The notes under the pieces are model-generated. The model saw nothing but the letters and a program-made list of their open reading frames with translations, had not been told where the DNA came from and made no database searches. A DNA stretch of 63,261 bases. It comes from Streptomyces ipomoeae 91-03 (GTDB taxonomy: Bacteria; Actinomycetota; Actinomycetes; Streptomycetales; Streptomycetaceae). Made by a program: the position numbers and the translations under genes. Positions 60,720 through 63,261 of this stretch are shown piece after piece (within the stretch, counting starts at the first letter, position 1; every line of letters begins with the position of its first letter). The stretch lies in contig NZ_AEJC01000537.1 of the NCBI RefSeq assembly GCF_000317595.1, positions 1 through 63,261 of the forward strand, written 5' to 3'.

Positions 60720-61391
60720 GTGAACAGGACCACGGCGTACGCGACGACCTCGGGCATCGCGCTGCCCAAGCAGCCCGCGGCCCCGGCCGGTGAGGCGTGC
60801 GGCCCGTTCCCGAGGGCGGTCGTCCGCGACCTCAGGGAGCGGGGCGGGCGCAGTCCCCATGAGCTGTCCTTCGGGCCGGATGACCTCGTCGTTGTCACCG
60901 GGCTCCCCGGCAGCGGCAAGTCGACGCTGATGCGGCGGGCCGTGCCGGGCATCCGGATCGACTCCCAGGACACACGTGACCGTTTCGACGCCCGCCTCGC
61001 CCGGTTCCTGCCGTACGCCGTGTACCGGCCGTTCGTGCGGCTCGCCCACTACGCCGCGCTGCGGCGGGCGCTGCGGTCCGCAGAGGGCGTCGTCGTACAC
61101 GACTGCGGGACGCAGGCGTGGGTCCGGCAGTGGCTGGCCCGGGAGGCCCGCCGGCGTGGCGGCACGCTCCATCTGCTGCTTCTCGATGTCAGCCCCGGGC
61201 AGGCCCGGGACGGTCAGCGAAGTCGCGGCCGCGGGGTGTCGCCGTACGCGTTCGCCCGGCACCGGGGGGCGATGGCTCGGCTGTTGCGGGCGGTGGAGAA
61301 GGGGCGGCTGCCGGAGGGGTGCGGGTCGGCGGTGCTGATCGACCGGGACGCGGCGGATGTGTTGACGAGGATCGGGTTTGGGGCGCATTAA
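60720..61391 (+). CDS. P-loop kinase-like ATP-binding protein
   Basis: 223 residues, GTG start. A Walker A motif GLPGSGKST follows VVVTG, then IDSQDTRDRF; the plan resembles nucleotide/polynucleotide kinases of the zeta-toxin/AAA_33 type. No membrane segment. Function unknown; conserved next to glycine-cleavage genes in Streptomyces by my reading, without known role. Confidence 0.82.
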   Translation: MNRTTAYATTSGIALPKQPAAPAGEACGPFPRAVVRDLRERGGRSPHELSFGPDDLVVVTGLPGSGKSTLMRRAVPGIRIDSQDTRDRFDARLARFLPYAVYRPFVRLAHYAALRRALRSAEGVVVHDCGTQAWVRQWLAREARRRGGTLHLLLLDVSPGQARDGQRSRGRGVSPYAFARHRGAMARLLRAVEKGRLPEGCGSAVLIDRDAADVLTRIGFGAH

Positions 61392-61435
61392 AGTTCAGGG
61401 ACAACAGCATCGCGGAGTGAAGCGGTAGGCGGCAG

Positions 61436-62212
61436 ATGGACTTCCCGGCGGACTTTCCGGCACAGGCGTACCCCCATGGGCATGGGGGGTGGCCCGGTAA
61501 TGAGCTGGAGGAGGTGCTGTCCGCGTCCCTGGGGGTGCCGTCGGCGGGGGCTCGGATCGTGGAGGTGCTGGCCAGGAGCTTCGTGTGGGTGCCCCTGCCG
61601 GAGGGCGGGGGGCCGAGCAGTACGCAGCTCGATCTGCCGACCATGGAGATCGACGGTCAGGCGTATGTGCCGGTGTTCAGCTCCGAGGAGCAGTTCCGTC
61701 AGGTCGTCGGCAACCACATGTCGTACACGATCGCCCCGGCCGTGGAGTTCGCGCGAGGACTGCCCCCACAGGCGGGTCTCGCCCTGAACCCGGACGGTGT
61801 CGTGGGCGTCCCGCTGCCGCCGCCCGCCGTGGCCGAACTCTGCCGGGCCGGACGCGCCCCGCTGGACGGTGGGGCGAGCGGCGCCCGGGTCCGTCTGTTC
61901 GAGCCGGACTGGCAGGACGACCCGGTCGACTTCCTCGCCGCCGCCTCCGCCGAGTTCGGCGCGTCCGGCGTCGTCCTCTCCGCCCGCCGCTGCCTGGCCG
62001 CCATCGAGACCGCCGCCCCCGTCATGTTCATCGGCGTGGAACTCGGCTCCTGGGAAGCCGACCGCACGGTCCCCCTGGCAGCCCTCGGCCGTGCCCTGGC
62101 CAAGGCCCCCGTCCGGTGGCCGGTCAACATGGTCTTCCTGGACGTGGCCCAGGACCCGGTGGGCGACTGGCTGCGCGAGAAGGTACGGCCCTTCTACCAA
62201 CAGGGTTATTGA
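61436..62212 (+). CDS. SseB-family protein (enhanced serine sensitivity)
   Basis: 258 residues from the ATG at 61436. N-terminal domain with NELEEVLSASLGVPSAG and SFVWVPLPEGGGPSST, and a C-terminal beta-rich part ending VGDWLREKVRPFYQQGY matching the SseB N- and C-terminal domains. SseB was named for serine sensitivity in Escherichia coli; its biochemical role is unknown. Proximity to sdaA and glyA is consistent with serine metabolism. Confidence 0.85.
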   Translation: MDFPADFPAQAYPHGHGGWPGNELEEVLSASLGVPSAGARIVEVLARSFVWVPLPEGGGPSSTQLDLPTMEIDGQAYVPVFSSEEQFRQVVGNHMSYTIAPAVEFARGLPPQAGLALNPDGVVGVPLPPPAVAELCRAGRAPLDGGASGARVRLFEPDWQDDPVDFLAAASAEFGASGVVLSARRCLAAIETAAPVMFIGVELGSWEADRTVPLAALGRALAKAPVRWPVNMVFLDVAQDPVGDWLREKVRPFYQQGY

Positions 62213-62252
62213 CCGGATTCCCGTCAGGGGCACGGGTCTGCTCCGGCCGAGG

Positions 62253-62297
62253 GCAGCGCCCCTTCAGGGGCGCGGGGAACTGCGCGAGCGACCACGA
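62253..62297. repeat. Streptomyces-type intergenic repeat with hairpin
   Basis: Contains the segment ggggcgcggggaactgcgcgagcgaccacgacg, a sequence often found dispersed between Streptomyces genes. GCGCCCC-TTCA-GGGGCGC (62256-62273) is a perfect 7-bp stem about 44 bp after the SseB stop, so it can end transcription of the upstream gene. Confidence 0.8.
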
Positions 62298-62423
62298 CGA
62301 ACCCGCACCCCGCGACGCACACCACCACCCGAGCTCTGACCGGCTCGACCCGCACACCACTTAAGCTGGACTTCTAACCAGGGTCCAACCCCAACCCAGG
62401 CTCAAAAGCGAAGGGCGGCCAAC

Positions 62424-63218
62424 GTGAGCGCGAGCGGCATCGCGACCGGGCAGGTCGAGCACATGCTGCGCCAGGTGACGCCCGGGCGTTACGACGCCTA
62501 CGAGGCGCTGCTGCGTGCCCTCGCCGCCCCCTCCACCGGCCAGATCTGGATGCTCCTGTGGCACGGCCAGGCCGGCTCCCCGGACGCGCAGTACGGGAAC
62601 ATGGAGGTGGACGGGTTCAACTACGCCCCGTGCGTGACGTCCGCCCAGGAGCTCTCCGCCAGTGGCTGGAACCGCAGCTACGAGGTCGTCGACGGCCTGG
62701 ACGTGGCCCGCACGCTCTACCCCGACCACTACGGCCTCTGGCTCAACCCGCACGCGCAGGGCGGCGGCGTCGGCATCCCCTGGCTGGATCTGCGCCGTAT
62801 CGCCACGGGCCTGGAGCGGCAGCCGGCCGGCCCGCTCCGGCTGTCCGAACCGTCCATCGAGATCCCGCAGTTCTACGCGCTGCTGACGCAGAACGCCCAC
62901 CGCACCCCGGCCGTGCGCTCCCTGCGCCGCGCCTGGGTGCAGCCCGCGCTCGGCGCGCCGTATCTGGCCATCGGCCTCGATGTGTACGACACTTCGCCGC
63001 CCGCCGTGGACTCGGTGCGCGCGATGATGCAGCAGTCGATCGGCGCGGTCCCGGACGGACTGCCCGTCTCCACCGTCGCGATGTCCGACGAATACGACCC
63101 GGTCGCGATGTGGCTGCGCGCCGCCGCGCGCCCCTTCTACGACCGCGAGGCCCACGCCGCCCCGGCCCCCCAGCAGGCCCCGGCGGCGGGCGGATACGGG
63201 TACCCGGGCGGCTACTGA
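62424..63218 (+). CDS. Second SseB-family protein
   Basis: 264 residues, GTG start. Body with GRYDAYEALLRALAAPSTGQIWMLLWHGQ, and a C-terminal VAMWLRAAARPFYDRE motif as in the other SseB protein, followed by an Ala/Pro/Gly/Tyr-rich tail. Belongs to the SseB C-terminal-domain family. Only the two adjacent paralogues are seen; redundant or partnered action is possible. Confidence 0.85.
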   Translation: MSASGIATGQVEHMLRQVTPGRYDAYEALLRALAAPSTGQIWMLLWHGQAGSPDAQYGNMEVDGFNYAPCVTSAQELSASGWNRSYEVVDGLDVARTLYPDHYGLWLNPHAQGGGVGIPWLDLRRIATGLERQPAGPLRLSEPSIEIPQFYALLTQNAHRTPAVRSLRRAWVQPALGAPYLAIGLDVYDTSPPAVDSVRAMMQQSIGAVPDGLPVSTVAMSDEYDPVAMWLRAAARPFYDREAHAAPAPQQAPAAGGYGYPGGY

Positions 63219-63261
63219 CTCGTCTTCGCGGGCCTCACCTGCCTGCCCAAAACGGTGGAGC

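Noticed and set aside
1..63261. tRNA, rRNA, insertion sequences, integrase or attachment site
   Set aside because: I found no transposase or integrase motif, no tRNA-like cloverleaf and no rRNA sequence by eye in this window.

Overview
The window is about 63 kb of very GC-rich DNA. Codon use (GC-rich third positions, rare TTA leucine codons), GTGA/ATGA overlaps, an AfsA-family enzyme, LuxR/LAL regulators and a contractile-injection-system locus all point to a Streptomyces chromosome or a close relative.

Region 1 (1-17.4 kb) is one end of an extracellular contractile injection system (eCIS, phage-tail-like) locus. On the minus strand lie a DUF4255 protein, an AAA+ ATPase, the tail sheath, the tail tube, a tail-assembly-type protein, a tiny DUF6760 protein and a huge proline/threonine-rich protein with a recurring (V/I)QR motif that runs off the left edge. 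Between the ATPase and the sheath, on the plus strand, lie a DUF4157 'eCIS core' cargo protein with a nuclease-like C-terminal domain and a single-pass membrane protein. Two LuxR-family regulators flank the locus; the large one carries a ten-unit in-frame RG-rich repeat and a TTA codon. Baseplate, spike and tape-measure genes are presumably left of the window.

Region 2 (17.4-45.6 kb) is an apparently orphan lipid-polyketide gene cluster. A nine-gene minus-strand operon holds two type I PKS genes (ACP-KS-AT-DH-KR-ACP, then KS-AT-ACP-TE), a KASIII-like protein with its catalytic His changed to Asn, two FAD enzymes, an AfsA-like double-hotdog protein, an SDR, a membrane fatty-acyl desaturase and a fatty acyl-AMP ligase. 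A plus-strand operon holds a free ACP, a mycolate/cyclopropane-type methyltransferase, an FAD oxidoreductase, an NAD-dependent reductase and an SDR. An alpha/beta hydrolase, a phosphopantetheinyl transferase, a small TTA-containing LuxR regulator and a canonical KASIII complete it. My reading is that a fatty acid is activated, desaturated, possibly methylated or cyclopropanated on an ACP, extended by two PKS modules and released or tailored.

Region 3 (45.6-55.6 kb) looks like a second small cluster: NUDIX hydrolase, MFS exporter, glutamine-dependent asparagine-synthase-like enzyme, AraC regulator (TTA codon), then a plus-strand operon of M24 peptidase-like protein, cysteine-synthase-like PLP enzyme, HpaB-like flavin monooxygenase and flavin reductase. 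A truncated ECF sigma gene follows.

Region 4 (55.6-63.2 kb) is core serine/glycine metabolism: a tandem glycine riboswitch driving gcvT-gcvH-glyA-sdaA on the minus strand, then a P-loop kinase-like protein and two SseB-family proteins on the plus strand.

Short tandem repeats recur across the window: inside the VQR protein, both eCIS-side regulators and PKS interdomain linkers, between convergent eCIS genes, upstream of the PKS operon, and overlapping the glyA and gcvT stop codons.
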